Part shown: one piece after another, positions 52,245 through 60,374 of the stretch | Layout: every line of letters begins with the position of its first letter | How positions within the stretch are numbered: position 1 is the first letter of the stretch | NCBI GenBank assembly: GCA_038237475.1 | Contig: JBBRYS010000001.1 | Coordinates: 558,001 to 622,000, forward strand | Length of the DNA: 64,000 nucleotides | Direction: 5' to 3' | DNA from: JAOAPY01 sp038237475 | GTDB taxonomy: Bacteria; Acidobacteriota; Blastocatellia; Pyrinomonadales; Pyrinomonadaceae | Position numbers and translations under genes: made by a program | Notes under the pieces: generated by a model | The model's database searches: none | Told to the model about the DNA's origin: nothing | What the model saw: only the letters and a program-made list of their open reading frames with translations

Positions 52245-53747
52245 GATTGGACGAAGGTCGCCGGAAGGAGCTCCGGCGGCCTTTTCGTTTTGCCACGCAG
52301 TGTTCGTAACGGCAAGAAGATCAAAGGGTTGGCGGAATGTAGCGGTCAGAGTTCGATCCTTCCAAGTCGAGTTCGAACAGACAAAATTGAGAAGTTTTCG
52401 CTTTTCACTTTGATTTTGTTTTTTGAATAGGAAATAGGCCTTTTTAGAGAGTTCTAATAGACGGACGCCGTCTTTGAGGTAATCATGATTTGCGTCTTCA
52501 TGTTCAGCGATCTGATCAGTTAAGCGCCGCTGTGTTTGTCTCCACTCATGAGTCTTGCGTTCAAAGAACGCTGGTTCAATAAAACCATCGAGCCGATCCT
52601 CGTATAGCTTATCGAGACGGTTTTGAGTTTTGCTATGCTCTGCTCGTAGTCGAGCAACAGCCTCATCCCGGAAGCGTTTCTCGTCTGCATGGCTTTGGTG
52701 CAAGGCTTCGGTTACCCAGTCCATCACTTCATCATCAAAGACGAGGCCTTTCAGCAAATCCGCAAAACACTCCTCCAAAACCTCCTCGCGGGCGTAAGGT
52801 TCCTCGCATTTCCCCTTGTTGCCGGTGCAATGGTAGTAAACGTACTTGCCCTTCTTCTTTTCGGCTACTAATGCACAACCACAATGCCCGCAGCTGACCA
52901 GACCGGAAAAAGCAAACTCGTGTTTAGCCACTTTCTGCTTGGTCGTGAAACGCCCGTCGAGGATTTCCTGTACTCGATCAAAAAGCCCCATTGAGATCAA
53001 TGGTTGATGACTGCCGCGGTACGTCTTGCCATTCCAATCGAAGTCGCCTGTGTAAACCCGTTTTCGCAGCAACTTATGTATGTTGGATTTTGATACTGGC
53101 TTCTTAGCCCCGCGCGAAACCAAGCCGGCCTGCCGAACTCTCTCAGTAACTTCGAGGATTGAACACTGCCCGGTCGCGTACCACTGAAAGATTTGGGTGA
53201 TGATGGGAGCAATATCAGGATCAGGTTCAATAATCCTTTTGCCGTTGGGTCCCATGACGTTACGGTAGCCGAGCGGTGCGAAGGACGGATAGATTGCCTG
53301 TTCCGCCTTCTCTAACATTCCCTTCTTGGTCTCTTCCGACAAATTGTCGATGTAGTTCTTGGCCATCAATACCTTGATGCCGTGCATGAATTTGTCGGAC
53401 GAGCGTGAGTCCCTGGAAAGAACAACGCTTTCCTTGACAAAGTGGATCTCAAGGTCCAATTCGTCCATCGTTACGTAGTCTTTCAAGTTACGATAGAGAC
53501 GATCTGTCTTCTCGACTAGCAGTACTCGGACGGTTGGCGACCGCTTGAGGAATTTGACCATTGCGTCGAAGCCGGGACGGCCTGGTTTCTTAGCGGTTTC
53601 AATGTCAACGAACTCTTGTACGATCTTGAACTGCTCCGCCTTAGCGTACCGATCCAACAGCTTCCATTGTGCGGGAATGGAAAAGCCCTCTTTCTCTTGC
53701 TCCTTTGAGGAGACTCGGCCGTACTTAACTGCTGCTCTTGTTTCCAT
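52230..53747 (-). CDS. large serine recombinase (site-specific recombinase family)
   Basis: 505 residues. Catalytic N-terminal domain with YGRVSSKEQ (Arg11, Ser13), the dimer/recombinase domain (LGYRNVMGPNGKRII), a zinc ribbon (CGHCGCAL ... YYHCTGNKGKC, about 290-320), and a coiled coil tail (LRAEHSKTQNRLDKLYEDRL). Large serine recombinases integrate and excise phages or islands between short att sites. Its stop codon and final three codons lie inside the 3' end of tRNA-Asn, so the gene abuts the likely attachment site. The final residues (GDLRPIWLRR) are encoded by tRNA and its terminator and are probably a read-through tail rather than a selected sequence. No RDF gene is obvious. Confidence 0.93.
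52256..52291 (+). terminator. rho-independent terminator of tRNA-Asn
   Basis: GGTCGCCGGA (52256-52265) pairs with TCCGGCGGCC (52272-52281), one G-T pair, then CTTTTCGTTTT. It lies within the recombinase reading frame on the opposite strand (codons for the C-terminal region). Confidence 0.8.
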
Positions 53748-53946
53748 GGTGGTTGAGTCTACTTGCAGGATAGAAAATGCTCATCCGCTACCCGCTAGAT
53801 GTCCCCTTCTAAGAAAGCCAAATTTAGTTGTGCGATGACGGCATTATATGTTATTGGCACGCTGTCGGCGCGCTTTTTTGCATATAAAACTCCACGATGA
53901 GGGCAGCGTAATGACCCGTGAGCAGCCTAGGGCTACGGAGTAGACT

Positions 53947-54150
53947 TCAGGCGGATATTGCGTAGCATGAGTCATCGGTTTGGCAGGCCGCGTCTTCATT
54001 CTCCATGGCTTCCCATTCCAGTAGAAGGCCAAAAAAGCCGGTGATGTTTTCTGCAATCTCTCTCGCGTCTTCGTCAGAAATAATGCGAGCGGCATGTGGC
54101 TGCCACACTTCCACGGTACGAGTAATCAAGTTGCCCTTAGATCGTTCCAT
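53947..54150 (-). CDS. small mobile-element-associated protein of unknown function
   Basis: 67 residues: a polar start, then ITRTVEVWQPHAARIISDED and AREIAENITGFFGLLLEWE. The pattern W-x-x-x-x-x-R-x-I/L-S/T-x-EDA-R-x-I-x-x-N-x-TGFF-x-x-L-x-x-W recurs in short ORFs beside integrases and plasmid genes, to my recollection; no function is known. ATG 54150 is used. The gene lies just downstream of the serine recombinase, on the same strand. Confidence 0.55.
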   Translation of the reverse strand: MERSKGNLITRTVEVWQPHAARIISDEDAREIAENITGFFGLLLEWEAMENEDAACQTDDSCYAISA

Positions 54151-54348
54151 GAGAAAACGCAGAAATTCTGGCGATACTTATTCCGAGAACCGGCTCATCG
54201 GGGATTCGGAATAACAAGGGTTGTGCCACCGAAACCCATCGGGAACTCGGTGGACGCGCGATTGGGCCTTAAGCCATAGAAAGCATTGTTATTAAGATTT
54301 TCCGTCCGAGAGTTCTGAGCTTTTCTCAGAGCATGCTAGGGAACTAAA

Positions 54349-54370
54349 ACTGGAAAGTTTCCTTTCCAGT
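54349..54370. repeat. 22-bp palindrome, copy 1 of a repeated motif
   Basis: ACTGGAAAG TTTC CTTTCCAGT, 9-bp perfect arms with a 4-nt centre. A diverged copy (ACTGGAAAGTATCCTTTC) occurs at 55155-55172. Could be a regulatory or recombination site. Confidence 0.55.
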
Positions 54371-54416
54371 GCAAAGTAAACTTTCCGTTTTGAGGTTGAA
54401 TAGCTAACGCCACGAA

Positions 54417-54656
54417 TCAAAGATAGCGACCGGCGACAAGGGAGGTGTCAGCGCTTGCGAACAGGTCTTTCCGCGGTTGCGGACACTCGAGAGATCGGCA
54501 AGATGATACCGCGCCTTTGAGGGTCTCAAGGACGTCCTGTCCGAACCTCACGTCATGCCACTGGTAACGTGGTAGCAGTAATGCAGTGAGCTCGCGGTGT
54601 TTGAGGTCCGCGATGATGGGGCGCAGATCGGCGTCTGCTTGAAACCGAACCTTCAA
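54417..54656 (-). CDS. DUF5615-type toxin-like protein, truncated or degenerate
   Basis: 79 residues starting MKVRFQADADLRPII, which matches the N terminus of DUF5615/VapC-like PIN-related toxins, but the rest (TALLLPRYQWHDVRF to the end) does not follow the family's GLRDEEVLALA-type core and lacks the expected length (about 120). It overlaps the upstream antitoxin-like gene by four bases (ATGA), the usual toxin-antitoxin layout. Probably a decayed toxin. Confidence 0.45.
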   Translation of the reverse strand: MKVRFQADADLRPIIADLKHRELTALLLPRYQWHDVRFGQDVLETLKGAVSSCRSLECPQPRKDLFASADTSLVAGRYL

Positions 54657-54958
54657 GACCGAACCTCTGGTACGTCTTCAAGCTTCTGATACAAGAGTGG
54701 GTGAGCTGCACGCGCTTGGAGACGCAGGTCGTCAAACTTGGCATGGTTTCGCCGCAGGTGGGCGTCGACTTCGGTGCGGTGAGCGAGATAATGGGTAATC
54801 GCGCCGTAAACCTGCTCAAGCGTCAGGGTGTCATAGTTATCGGCGATACTCTCCGGAGAGAGACCGCTCAGAAAATCATAGACAACTGAATCAAGCGAGA
54901 CACGACTGCCAGTGATCCGAGAAGCGCCATCAACCTCCATGACGTAGCTGGTTTCCAT
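54653..54958 (-). CDS. DUF433-family antitoxin-like protein
   Basis: 101 residues from ATG 54958, which is preceded by GGGAGGAG; the open frame from 55009 is longer but lacks such a site. DUF433 core: ITGSRVSLDSVVYDFLSGLS, ESIADNYDTLTLEQVYGAIT, HYLAHRTEVDAHL. DUF433 proteins pair with DUF5615 toxins and bind DNA through a helix-turn-helix. It is in the right order and overlap with the next gene, so the pair is a toxin-antitoxin unit whose toxin looks degenerate. Confidence 0.75.
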   Translation of the reverse strand: METSYVMEVDGASRITGSRVSLDSVVYDFLSGLSPESIADNYDTLTLEQVYGAITHYLAHRTEVDAHLRRNHAKFDDLRLQARAAHPLLYQKLEDVPEVRS

Positions 54959-55701
54959 TGCGTCATCTCCTCCCTTACTCATTCTAGTGAAGGACCCGAA
55001 CGCTAACAACGTGAGTTCTCAAGGTTCGCTGTGATGCCTGCCGCCCCGTTCTCGTTTCTTTCCATTGCCGGACGAAAATCACGATGAAGTCGCCGGGGAG
55101 CTTACCGTGACTGAGCTTCGTCCGCGACCTCAAACACCGGTAACTTTGCTTTACACTGGAAAGTATCCTTTCGGTTTTCCGCGCTTAGCACCCTCTTGGA
55201 GATGCTCGTTACTCGCCAGACAAGATTTCTTAATCAGAGTAAATCAGAATCATTTCTCAGTTTACGATCTGCATCGCCTCGCTACGATTGATCAATGGAA
55301 TTTGGTGGCACACTCTTTGTTAAGGAGAGTGGTGTGCAATGCAAAACTTATATTGGAACAATTGGTGTTGGAAAGGATGGCCGGGCCAGCACAATTCACG
55401 TAGCACGGTATATTCTAGCTATTTGTGAGTTTTTGGGGAAAGGATTTCTTTCGCGCGAAAGATCTTCTTTCGTTACGTCCCTCGCTGCTCTGAATCCACG
55501 GTCCGACCGTGGTCACTGCATGCAGACTGAGCCTCATTGACACTAGTTCGCTACTCCCATCAACAGCTGTCACAGTGAACAACAATCTTGCCTTTTTGCG
55601 TAGGGGCCAAAGTTGCGAATAGATGATTGAAGCTCCTCTCTATTAAAGGACAGTGCTCAAGGTTTTCGATTAAGACAATTGACCGAAAGGAAGATATCTC
55701 A
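54959..55701. other. intergenic region with several palindromes upstream of the recombinase module
   Basis: No convincing gene in 743 bp. Notable symmetric sequences: TCTTTCGCGCGAAAGA (16-bp perfect palindrome, 55447-55462); CCACGGTC-C-GACCGTGG (55496-55512); and a copy of the ACTGGAAAG palindrome at 55155. These are in the 250-550 bp before the tyrosine recombinase start and may include its promoter or recombination sites. Confidence 0.55.
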
Positions 55702-56886
55702 ATGTCTCATTTAGATCCTGTCACAGTCGACACTCCCCCACGATCACAGCAAGAGATGCTGAAAGATCATAAGCGAATCCTACAAAACTACTTTGACACC
55801 TACATCACTCGTGGATTAAGCCAGAGAACAATAGACGGTGCCTGTTGGTTCATCCAGCGCTGGTTTGAAAAGATCCGGGTGCGGGACGAGAGCGGTGAAC
55901 ATCAACTCTACATGTGGGAAGCCATGAAGCCCTTCGAAGGGCGCCAGCGTATCAAGGAATTCTTGCTGACGCTTAGCGCCGTCGATGACGACAACAAAGT
56001 TTGTCTGCGGCCTACGACGGTGAGATCGTATGCCACGCAGCTCGAACGCCTGTTCATCAGCACACTCGAGTCCCCGTTTATTGATGGGCTGCAAACAATC
56101 TCATCTAGATACGGCCCTATCGAAAACCCATTCACGGGGGTCGAATACCCGCTCCATAGCCGGGATATTTTGCGCGCCGAAAGATTTTTCCTGACGCCGG
56201 AGCAGATTTTGGAGCTGCTGGTCTTCCTGCGGGAAGTTTATCCCGGCCTGACGAATAGGAATTCTACGGTAGGACGGCTCTATACGATCGTGATGCTGAT
56301 TACCGAGACTGGCATGCGCTCCATTGAAATCCTCAATCTCGACGCCCTCGGTGACGATAGGGACATCTTCTATAACAAAAGAGTGATACAGACACGCTAC
56401 GGCAAGGGGTGCAACTCATCAGGCCCGCAGACGCGGTTGATGCCCCTGACGGATCCGGCACTGATCACACTTATGCAATACGAACGAGAAGTGCGACCGC
56501 GCTTCCGCAACCACTTGGTTGAGCCAGCGCTGTTTCTGAGTTTGAAGCGCGAAAGACTTTCTTACGGCGCACTACGAGACAGCTTTACACGACTGATAGA
56601 GGTTGCCCGCAAGCATGGTGTAAACCTCCCGCCGAATCTGACAATTCACGACCTGCGCGCGAGTTTCGCAACTAATTACCTTGAGGCAAACCCCGATCAG
56701 TTCTGTGAATTGATGGAGTTACTCGGACACGTCAGCCCCTCGTCGACGCTTCTATACATCAGATCCAGGGGCAAGAACAGATGGTCGTCAATGAAGGAAG
56801 CGCGTGGACTGAGGCCAGGCAAGACGGGTTTCCGTGCGATGGTCTACAACCGAGAAGGGAGTGGATGCAGTAGTGTGGGATCTTAA
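55702..56886 (+). CDS. tyrosine recombinase/integrase
   Basis: 394 residues. Catalytic set: Arg206 in ETGMRSIEILNL, Lys near YGKGCNSSGPQTRLMP, His316/Arg319 in IHDLRASFATNYL, His343 in LLGHVSPSSTLLYI, and Tyr352 in the same segment. The N-terminal SAM-like core-binding region is helical. ATG 55702 with GAAAGGA upstream; an earlier in-frame Met at 55627 is less supported. It leads a three-gene same-strand module with a small HTH protein and a Cys-cluster protein, overlapping the HTH gene, an arrangement reminiscent of Tn554- or GInt-type recombinase operons. Confidence 0.92.
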   Translation: MSHLDPVTVDTPPRSQQEMLKDHKRILQNYFDTYITRGLSQRTIDGACWFIQRWFEKIRVRDESGEHQLYMWEAMKPFEGRQRIKEFLLTLSAVDDDNKVCLRPTTVRSYATQLERLFISTLESPFIDGLQTISSRYGPIENPFTGVEYPLHSRDILRAERFFLTPEQILELLVFLREVYPGLTNRNSTVGRLYTIVMLITETGMRSIEILNLDALGDDRDIFYNKRVIQTRYGKGCNSSGPQTRLMPLTDPALITLMQYEREVRPRFRNHLVEPALFLSLKRERLSYGALRDSFTRLIEVARKHGVNLPPNLTIHDLRASFATNYLEANPDQFCELMELLGHVSPSSTLLYIRSRGKNRWSSMKEARGLRPGKTGFRAMVYNREGSGCSSVGS

Positions 56887-57304
56887 GGGACTTGCGAAAA
56901 AAAACCATCAGATCACCACCGCTCTTCAGCTTCAGGCATTGATCCAGGAGCAGTCGGGAGTGATCTTGACGGTGCAAGCTCTAAGGGCGCTCATGCGAGG
57001 CTCGCCAGCTGCACCGCGCGTAGAAACGATTCAACTGCTGTGCGATGTATTCAACTGCCGTTCTGACGCTTTCTACGTTTTCACTCCGAATCCGGCGCGA
57101 ACACGGCAGTGGGCGAAAGACAGGTTAGAAGGTAAGAAGCCATCACCGTTATACGAACCTCAAGCCGCCGAGCCCGTCGACGAATTTGTGAAGGCGCCAG
57201 ATGAAACTGTTCAAGGTGAGAGCACGGGAAAGCCAAAGTCCTTGCGGGCGACATTCACCGACCCAAGAACGCTTTACAAAGATAGATTGAGATCCAAGGA
57301 GTAA
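56873..57304 (+). CDS. small helix-turn-helix protein of the recombinase module
   Basis: About 143 residues. The N-terminal 75 residues look like a Cro/C1-type helix-turn-helix (LQLQALIQEQSGVILTVQAL, then VETIQLLCDVFNCRSDAFYV); the rest is polar (KPSPLYEPQAAEPVDEF, SLRATFTDPRTLYKDR). GTG 56873 has AAGGGAG about 9 nt upstream; an ATG at 56834 is also possible, so the start is uncertain. It overlaps the preceding recombinase by 14 nt and is followed 5 nt later by the Cys-cluster gene. Probably regulates the module or acts as a DNA-binding accessory to recombination. Confidence 0.7.
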   Translation: MWDLKGLAKKNHQITTALQLQALIQEQSGVILTVQALRALMRGSPAAPRVETIQLLCDVFNCRSDAFYVFTPNPARTRQWAKDRLEGKKPSPLYEPQAAEPVDEFVKAPDETVQGESTGKPKSLRATFTDPRTLYKDRLRSKE

Positions 57305-57309
57305 CGGAT

Positions 57310-59256
57310 TTGCGTAGGGCAAAGACTAGAGAGTTTCCCGTTGCTGAGTGCAAGCGGTGTTGCAGGCGCCTAAAGATCGTATCGCTCGAACGAATGATTT
57401 GCCAAACCTGCCACAAGCATGAGCCGAAGGCCATCTGCAGCGTGTGCAGCTTAGAGAAGCGGTTCCTGACGGAGGGAGCTGGCGTCTGTCCAGACTGCGT
57501 TAAGAAAGCGAGCCGATGTACTGAGGTCGAGTGTGCCAGGTGCGGGAGGACCAAACCGCTTGCGAAGCTCGGCGGAGAATACTGCAAGCCATGTCAGAGG
57601 AAGGTCAATTGTGGTGAGGGCCGATGCTCCGGCTGCGGCAAGGACAAACAGTACGTACTAAAGAAGGCCAAGCTCTGTAATCGCTGCTACACGATCGGTT
57701 ACGCGCCGAGAGGGCTGCAAAAGAACCTCGAAACAGTGAGCATATCGAGCGAGTACAACCGAACTCTGTTCAATCACCTCGTTGGGTTAATCGATTGGGA
57801 GACGGCCGACGAGGAGGCTCGCCGCCGCTTCAGGGACTTCGGCAAATTCCTGCAAACCTATCGCTTCGACGGGCCGCTCACTTGGGGGAGCATCCTCAAA
57901 CTTAAATCCGAATTGCCGGGCGCGAGGTTCGTGTACGTTCGCCACTGTCTTCACCAACTCGGCGAACTCCTGTTGGATCCCTCGAAGGACGAGACCTTGG
58001 AAGAGTGCAAGAGAAGGATCAGGCCGCTCGTTTCCATTTCTTCCCTGGAGGCGAACGTCATCGCGGTCTTTGAGAAATACGATCTTTGGCTCCGCACCGA
58101 GCGTAAGAACACACCTAGTGTCAGGCGTGCCCACTTTGCGACGCTGGGTGGCTTCTGGAGGTGGTGCGCTAGGCGAGGACTGACGTCGCTTGCTATGGTC
58201 GAAGCCGCGCATGTCGAAGAATACCTATATACCCTCGGCCTGAAATGGACGTGCCGACACTGCTCTTTCACGAAGAACGTAACCGCCAGAGGCGAGGCTC
58301 CGCCGGCCGCGTGCGAAAATTTGGAGTGCCGCGCGCTCCACTCCTCTGAAAAGATGATTCGTTGCCTGGCGCGTACGGTGTTCGGGAACCGCGGCAGGCT
58401 CCAGGTCTTCTTCGGTTGGCTCAAGGATGTTGAGGAAGGGATCGAAATGAATCCCGCTCCGACACCCCACAGGAGAAAGCGGGGAAAAACAAAGCGATGG
58501 AAACGAACGAGAAAATACACGCAGACCATTCAGTATTACGATTGGGAAGTGATTGATGCTCTTTTGAAGGCCATCGAAGACCCGAAGATGCCGGCCGAAG
58601 AGGCCATGGCGCTCTATCTCCTCCTCCACCATGCTTTCTACTTGAGGGAACTCCAGACTGTACGAATCCCTTCGCAGTGTCGGCCTCTAGCACTCGGGGT
58701 GAAATCGCGTGAGTCGTTGGTAGATGTTCTCAGCCTCGAGTGGCAGCCGCGGGAACTTTCGAGAGGCAGACAGTTTCTGGGTCGCACTGGAGCGATTCTT
58801 CGGCTGGAGCCCGCCGACGAGCCATGGCTGGGAGACTTGGTTAGGCGATTCATGCGAGAGCGTAATCAGAAACTACGAGATCCAACTAACCCATACCTAT
58901 TCGTTGGCACCGGCCAGAGCCCTCGCGGCGGACCCGTAGGCTACAGACATTTCAGTCCCCTGATCGAGAGTGCCACAGCCCGCGTTACGGGAAGAGTATG
59001 TACGGTTGACATATTGGGTAAGTGCTCCAGGCTTCTGTACGCAGAGTTCGGCGGACATGAAGGCTTTCGGCATTTGCACGAACTTGGTTTGGGGGCGAAA
59101 TATGCGCTCTCTTACGCGTGGGCTAAACCGGTGAGGGTGGTTCCAAAGGAAGTCGAAGCCGGAAGAACTAAGCAGCGTCGATCGAGTCTAACGGTTCCGC
59201 CCACAGATGTCTTCGGTATTCCAACCTACTTCGGACGAGGGTTGCGTAATGATTAA
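57310..59256 (+). CDS. large Cys-cluster protein with a recombinase-like C-terminal region
   Basis: 648 residues from TTG 57310, supported by AAGGAG eight bases upstream. The first 120 residues have a dense series of zinc-type Cys pairs (CKRCC, CQTCHK, CSVC, CPDC, CARCG, CKPC, CSGCGK, CNRC), i.e. four to five ribbons or knuckles; another pair appears at CRHC and CENLEC near 300-330. The C-terminal half contains helical stretches compatible with a tyrosine recombinase-like fold, but the Arg-His-x-x-Arg-Tyr set is not recognisable. In Tn554-type elements a 630-residue second recombinase accompanies the first, so this is probably a diverged partner that binds DNA through its zinc clusters. I cannot assign catalysis. 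Confidence 0.6.
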   Translation: MRRAKTREFPVAECKRCCRRLKIVSLERMICQTCHKHEPKAICSVCSLEKRFLTEGAGVCPDCVKKASRCTEVECARCGRTKPLAKLGGEYCKPCQRKVNCGEGRCSGCGKDKQYVLKKAKLCNRCYTIGYAPRGLQKNLETVSISSEYNRTLFNHLVGLIDWETADEEARRRFRDFGKFLQTYRFDGPLTWGSILKLKSELPGARFVYVRHCLHQLGELLLDPSKDETLEECKRRIRPLVSISSLEANVIAVFEKYDLWLRTERKNTPSVRRAHFATLGGFWRWCARRGLTSLAMVEAAHVEEYLYTLGLKWTCRHCSFTKNVTARGEAPPAACENLECRALHSSEKMIRCLARTVFGNRGRLQVFFGWLKDVEEGIEMNPAPTPHRRKRGKTKRWKRTRKYTQTIQYYDWEVIDALLKAIEDPKMPAEEAMALYLLLHHAFYLRELQTVRIPSQCRPLALGVKSRESLVDVLSLEWQPRELSRGRQFLGRTGAILRLEPADEPWLGDLVRRFMRERNQKLRDPTNPYLFVGTGQSPRGGPVGYRHFSPLIESATARVTGRVCTVDILGKCSRLLYAEFGGHEGFRHLHELGLGAKYALSYAWAKPVRVVPKEVEAGRTKQRRSSLTVPPTDVFGIPTYFGRGLRND

Positions 59257-60374
59257 CCACAGGTTTCTGAGCTGCGTTAGCAGCTCCTATATACCCTCCC
59301 AGCCGTAGCGAGGAAGGCAGTCAAGGGCGCAGCGAACTGTTTTATAGTTCGCGGAGTTTATCGGAGCGCAGCGAAGACCCTTGACGGCCTCCGCAGCGAA
59401 GGCTACTCCGGCGGCAAACTCACTTGGCTTTGATGCCTGAGAAAAGGTGAGGCGTTTGTCGTTGCTGCCTCTACTGCTAGATCCGCGGCGTGGCCGTACG
59501 CCGGAGTTAGGACAATTCCGATCGGGTCCGAAACAGAGTCACACGGAGCGCCGGACTCCGCTTTCAAATGGTCGAGCGTTTTCCTAACCACAGCTTGCCT
59601 CTTAACCACTAGTCTCAAAGTTGCACTTCAAACTTGGATGCACCTTCCCCAAAATGCCGGATCGAGTTCGACCAGCAGGTCCCACAACGATGGCCAGACA
59701 GCCGCGTCAGTATGTTCTAACGTCGTCGGATTCCGTCACAACTTAGCGCCAGTCCCCAGCGGGGGCGTTAGCGAAGTGAGCACTGCGAGGTGCGCCGAGC
59801 GGGCGAGCGAAGCGGAGGCGCAACGGGGAGAATAGATTAAAGGCGAGGCGTCTCGATAACAGAGATTACGTCCGGGCGCCTTTCCTGGGCGCGGGCTTTG
59901 GGAGGACGTAATCCGCTGTTATCGGATGACCGTCCTAGACAGAGGCGAGGGGCTTTATCCTCGCCGGAGTCCCATTGTTCGACGGCAGTCGCAGGGGCGT
60001 TTTCCTGCGGCGCCGGAGAACTTGAAGTGGTTAATATGGTGGAGCGCCTTGGGAATTCCTCACGCAGAAGGTTTTGAGCGATGAAACAAACCGCGAGGCG
60101 CAGGTGTCCAAAAACGGGGAATGTTGGGAGGTGCGCCTGCCCAGGGGAGCCGCGAGATCGACCCTCTTGGGTGCAGCAGGTATGAAATGCCGCAGCACTA
60201 GCAATTGGAGAGGATCAGAATCGGCCCTGGAATTTTGTTGACGGGTTTGAGCTGACCCTGATGGCGGACCGCCGTCCGGCCTGAGCGTTCTTGAACATCT
60301 AGAGTCAAAGCTAATTTGAGTGACCAGCGAGATGCCGAGGTGCCCTGCAGCTTCAAAGCAAGGCAAAACCCTTT
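59257..60374. other. gene-free region, 1.1 kb, with hairpins
   Basis: Between two convergent genes. The open frames here lack domain-like sequence and codon-position bias by eye. Several inverted repeats: GTCAAGGGCGCAGCG...ACCCTTGAC around 59319-59387, and the hairpin series at 59854-60009 described separately. Likely a non-coding part of the mobile element or a decayed gene. Confidence 0.5.
59854..60009. other. serial hairpins, possible structured RNA or recombination element
   Basis: Hairpin 1: CGATAACAGAGATTACGTCC (59854-59873) pairs with GGACGTAATCCGCTGTTATCG (59904-59924) around a GC-rich loop. Hairpin 2: GGCGAGG (59944-59950) with CCTCGCC (59959-59965), loop GGCTTTAT. Hairpin 3: CGCAGG (59990-59995) with CCTGCG (60004-60009), loop GGCGTTTT. 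Loops 2 and 3 share a GGC-TTT pattern. The covariation-like change in hairpin 1 (one bulge) keeps pairing. Could be a terminator series, a small RNA or an integrase substrate. Confidence 0.45.

Noticed and set aside
59854..59924. An attC-like integron site
   Set aside because: The ends CGATAAC and GTTATCG do not fit the RYYYAAC and GTTRRRY consensus, and no integron integrase is present.
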